From: Geosiphon pyriformis
Lineage: Eukaryota > Glomeromycota > Glomeromycetes > Archaeosporales > Geosiphonaceae
NCBI GenBank assembly: GCA_016748015.1
Contig: JAAOMT010000094.1
Span: 51,281-115,280 of the forward strand
Reading direction: 5' to 3'
DNA length: 64,000 bases
This document shows, one piece after another, positions 60,700 to 64,000 of the stretch; positions within the stretch are counted from its first letter, which is position 1, and every line of letters starts with the position of its first letter. The notes under the pieces were generated by a model. That model was not told the origin of the DNA. It made no database searches and saw only the letters and a program-made list of their open reading frames with translations. The translations under genes and the position numbers were made by a program.

Positions 60700-61340
60700 T
60701 TTTTAAACTGAAGCAAAAGTTTCCTATCCTCGAAATTTTCAGTTTATTTCTAGTAATCTTTTTTATTAATTATTTTCAATTTAAGGTGAGGCTTTTAAAA
60801 CTGGGCGAAAGCCTCATGTTTTCAATTCGTACATTTTATTGATAGTTCACAAGGTTTTTCTATTTTTGAAATTTTGCTGACTTTGTTTTCCATTAAAAAT
60901 TAGCAAAGTTCTTTATGGAAGCTAGTTCAATAAATCAAGACATATCTTAATTTTTATGGGATTTCATCTTTAATTAAAGCTCGAAATAAAAGGACTCAAG
61001 AAAACCGTTTGCCTTTAGCAGAAATATAGATTATCTACTATTTACGTTCAAGATCTTTTTGGTATTTTCCCCTACTTTCGTTTTTAAATTTTCTGCTACT
61101 TTCTTCCATTCTTGCCTGTTATCTTTCCCATTATGCCAGTTATCTAAGGAAAATCTGCTTTAAATATTTATATCTAACTGTAATTAACGGTTACACCATC
61201 TGAAAACTAAAGATTCGTACATTCTTGAGAAAGTTAGCTTTTTTACGAGAATACAACTGACCAGTCCATTAAAAGGCTGACTATCAGTGAAATCAGAATG
61301 TGATGCAAGGAAGACAAAATAAAGCTAAAACTACAAAGAT
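60700..61340. other. Intergenic, nothing seen
   Basis: No coding frame recognised on either strand. Confidence 0.5.
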
Positions 61341-61341
61341 T

Positions 61342-61840
61342 TTATTGAAATTTAATGAGTTTGCTGATTGCTCCTAACATCTCTTCAACTAAAAATTGAC
61401 TGGTTAATTTGCGTTTTTTAGGCAAGGAAAAAATCACCTCTTTTTGGAAATCATGACAAAAAATTTTTTTTTGCAACTAACCAAATATGGTAATGGGTGA
61501 AAAGAATTCCAAAAATATCAAAGTGAGATAATTCCTTACTACGTGTTTTAGTAATTTCGTTCAAAAAGTCTTCTTTTCCATAAACGTAACCATTAAACAC
61601 AAAATGATTGATTCTTCCAATTAGGCTTGAAAATGGTTTTTTGCAATTTCGATCATGTTTAAAAGAATGTTTACGTTCATCAACCCAAAAATTTTCATAA
61701 AAAGAAGCATCCCTTGATCGATAAGTTTAGCTTGATCAATTTCGAGATAATTTAATACTCTAATTTCAATTATATTTTTTAATGCTGGTATGGGAGAAGC
61801 TACTACAAAATTTTCAAATTCAATTTTTTTAAAAGATTAA
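61342..61840 (-). pseudogene. Frameshifted gene remnant, unknown protein
   Basis: Minus-strand sequence that is protein-like in three consecutive pieces. First, IEFENFVVASPIPALKN and IEIRVLNYLEIDQAKLIDQG. After a one-base shift near 61700, YENFWVDERKHSFKHDRN, SLIGRINHFVFNGYVYGK, and ELSHFDIFGILFTHYHIWLV. After another shift in an A/T run near 61470, PKKRKLTSQFLVEEMLGAIS and a stop at 61344-61342. About 160 residues in total. Codon use is normal within pieces, so the shifts are recent or are sequencing errors in homopolymers. I do not recognise the family. Confidence 0.5.
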
Positions 61841-61844
61841 AATT

Positions 61845-62655
61845 CTCATGGCCTAAGTTATGCTAAAATTAGCTGTCAAAGCGAAAATATTTGACGTGTT
61901 TGTAGAATCTGCAAAAATTATATTACGATGACCATTAAATAAAAGTTATATCTTTAAAGAAAAGATATGGTAAAAAATTTTCCAAGATTTGATATACGTT
62001 GAATACAGGATATTATTAAGGTTTGGGAGATAAAAAGTTCATAAACTTTAAAATAGAGTTTCGGATTGCGGCTAATGCATTCTAATCATGAAATTTGTGA
62101 AACCGCCAATTTCCTCAAAATATTTTATACTCAATCCTTCTATGTTTCTTTGATTTAAGTTAAAAGCATCAACTGACTGGTTCAGTTTTTTGTATATAAA
62201 TGTATGTATGTATGAATAACTTTTTTTCTTTACGACTTTTAAGAAAAGGCTAAATCATCATTAGTTTTACCTTGAAACAAACCATTTTTTTTAAAAAAAG
62301 TTTGAGAATTGTGAAATTGATCTCATTTTATGTAAGGCCAAAAAAGAAAGCATACTACGCATCAAACTAGCAAATTAAATAAGAAATAAAGAAAAAAGTC
62401 AAATCATTGGATAGTCATATATATACTAAATCTTCGGATTAAATCTACTTCGGTTTAAGGAGTTTTAAACCACGCGATAATCAGTTTAATGATTAAAATA
62501 AGTGGTCTTTGTTGTTAAATTTAAACATGTATTATAAAAATTATTGGTAAGAAATATTTATCCTATAAAAAAGAATAAAATTAAATTATAATATTAATAT
62601 TAATCAAACTCGACAAATTGAACAATTTGAGGTTAATTCATTTATCTTTTTTTCA
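61845..62655. other. Intergenic, nothing seen
   Basis: No gene recognised. A TGTATG short microsatellite lies near 62200. Confidence 0.45.
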
Positions 62656-62660
62656 ATCAT

Positions 62661-62816
62661 TTACTCAAAATTAGAAACTTTTATACTATTTTCATTACAA
62701 TTTTTCTGTTTAATATATGTAAGTGCAGTATCTAATTTTTCAATTTCAACTTTTTCAGGATCTTCTACACTATCAACAATTTTGATAATTTCTTCATCAA
62801 ACGATATGGCTTTCAT
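62661..62816 (-). CDS. Small ORF, 51 residues, unknown
   Basis: ATG 62816 to TAA 62661. The peptide is acidic and helical (MKAISFDEEIIKIVDSVEDP at the N-terminus, then VEIEKLDTALTYIKQKNCNE). An in-frame stop lies seven codons upstream. The amino-acid composition is more protein-like than chance AT-rich frames nearby, but no family is recognised. It may be the C-terminal exon of a lost gene. Confidence 0.35.
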   Translation of the reverse strand: MKAISFDEEIIKIVDSVEDPEKVEIEKLDTALTYIKQKNCNENSIKVSNFE

Positions 62817-62819
62817 TGG

Positions 62820-63250
62820 TATTCTTAAAAATTGTTGTGTCTAACAATTTACAGTCTTTTCTTCAATAACAAGTATTGAGGAAAAGCAATTGGAAGTAGC
62901 AAAAATAGTTGAACTGTATCTCCGATTCCTTAGGACTCATGATATTTAAGGGATAAATTTCTTTGAAATTTTTCATCTACAACATCCTTCAACCAACAAC
63001 CTTACTCATTTACTACATTCGAAAAATTTAAAACCTTTGAAGTGCATTTTCAAAAAAAATTCAAATTTGACATCTGTCCAAAACTTTAAATTTGTAAAAA
63101 TTTTACATTACCTTCTCCTGAGTTGAAATGAAAATAAATTAAAGAAACTATTTTTAAGAATGAGCGCAGAAGAGTTCTTCTGGCTTACTCACAATTTTTC
63201 TATCCTTTGAACTTTTTCATTGTCTTTTGGACAAAAGAAGTCTAAGCTTC
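62820..63250. other. No gene assigned
   Basis: AT-rich with short coding-like words only. It may contain the 5' part of the pseudogene that follows. Confidence 0.4.
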
Positions 63251-63256
63251 AGTCTA

Positions 63257-63590
63257 AATAACACCTTAACCGATGACGGCGATAGTACACTTAATAAACG
63301 CCTTGTCCACGCACAAATTACTTATTACAAAGGCTATGTTCTTAAAAACGCTGCATGCTACGAGCATGGCATGATTACTGCAATGTCAATCGAAAGATTA
63401 TAAATGCATTGAAGTTAAACATCATGTCAAATCTGTCAAATCTATTGTAGTTAAAGTCTTTGATATACGCGGTAGTTGTCCGAATAAGCAAAATTTTGTT
63501 TTAACCAGAATAGGTTTTTCCAAATTAGCTCAACCTGAAAAAGGTTGTATCAATATTGTCTGAAGGCCAAAACCAAGATGTCCCACCAAG
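63257..63590 (+). pseudogene. Double-psi beta-barrel (RlpA/expansin-like) pseudogene
   Basis: Remnant of a secreted DPBB-domain protein, a fold used by expansins, barwins and RlpA. The first frame reads RLVHAQITYYKGYVLKNAAC and HGMITAMSIERL before a stop near 63400. After a one-base shift the second frame reads KCIEVKHHVKSVKSIVVKVF, DIRGSCPNKQNFVLTRIGFS and KLAQPEKGCINIV, ending at TGA 63561-63563, where the family normally has W (IN(I/V).W). Typical DPBB features are present: TYY near the start, CI.V......VVVKV.D.C..C, and F.L...F.KLA....G.I.I. The shift, the stop at the expected Trp and the missing start make it non-functional. Confidence 0.75.
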
Positions 63591-63599
63591 GTGCTTGGC

Positions 63600-64000
63600 C
63601 CCGTTTCGAGCAAAACAAGTGCAAATGAAATGTTGAATAGCTTAATTTGCTGCGTTGAGACGGTTTTTAAACCTCATTTAGATATTTTTAATGCTTCACA
63701 TCTTTCTTTTAATATCAACTAGACTAATTTCTGGGTTTCTATTTGACACATTGAGAGAGAATTCATTCCATTAAATGAGCCTAAGCTCGTTTTTAATAAA
63801 ATAAATTTCTTCGATCTTTTATTTAAAAAAATATAGTAATTTAAATGTTTTGAGGCTTCACGTAATCACTTAATGAATCTGTACCAAATTTTTGATATTT
63901 TAATTTTTTTTTGAATATATTCGTCATATCTCCAATAAAATAAAGAGATTATATGTTGAGATTTAGAAATTGATTTAATTTTTCTGAAAACATGTGAAAT
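63600..64000. other. Right edge, no gene seen
   Basis: Nothing recognised before the window ends. Confidence 0.4.

Overview
The window looks like nuclear DNA of an arbuscular mycorrhizal fungus (Glomeromycotina, Rhizophagus/Gigaspora-like). This is inferred from three things: a non-LTR retrotransposon family whose ORF1 and ORF2 protein sequences I recognise from these fungi, a MATA_HMG-type HMG-box gene of the kind expanded there, and short phase-variable spliceosomal introns in a very AT-rich background. No rRNA, tRNA or CRISPR array was recognised. There is one assembly gap of 20 N at 27864-27883.

Positions 1 to about 50400 form a transposon compartment. One LINE family is present at several ages. 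Copies A (about 15160-21960, +) and B (about 37440-44320, -) are nearly full length and still readable, but carry scattered stop codons in one continuous frame. Copy C (about 2875-7210 plus 13120-14530, +) is extremely AT-decayed and split by a Ty3/gypsy remnant (protease, reverse transcriptase and RNase H readable at 9540-13100). Copy D (about 22040-29860, -) is equally decayed and carries two LTRs of one family: a fresh-looking solo LTR (27502-28177, with a 4-bp target duplication) and an old reverse-oriented one (from 24632). LINE 3'-end fragments lie at about 32100-33095 (+), 48830-48995 (+) and 49322-49500 (-). A decayed hAT transposon with inverted subterminal repeats and a near-perfect 8-bp target duplication occupies 44799-48026. 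The sequence differences are dominated by C-to-T and G-to-A transitions, so the region preserves successive stages of transposon decay. About 33345-37430 is an AT desert with nothing recognisable.

From about 50400 to the right end the base composition changes, microsatellites appear, and host genes are found. A six-exon gene (51956-54037, +, 525 aa, unknown function) contains a repeated protein unit whose flanking introns have the same phases. An intronless HMG-box transcription factor gene lies on the minus strand (56808-57836). Beyond about 58000 the sequence holds host gene remnants: a broken small secreted beta-sandwich protein, a frameshifted unknown gene, a small ORF, and a frameshifted double-psi beta-barrel (RlpA/expansin-like) pseudogene.

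No operon-like system is present. The main biological content is the layered history of mobile-element insertion and transition-driven decay next to a small gene-bearing segment. Splice sites, starts and all family assignments come from reading the sequence only.
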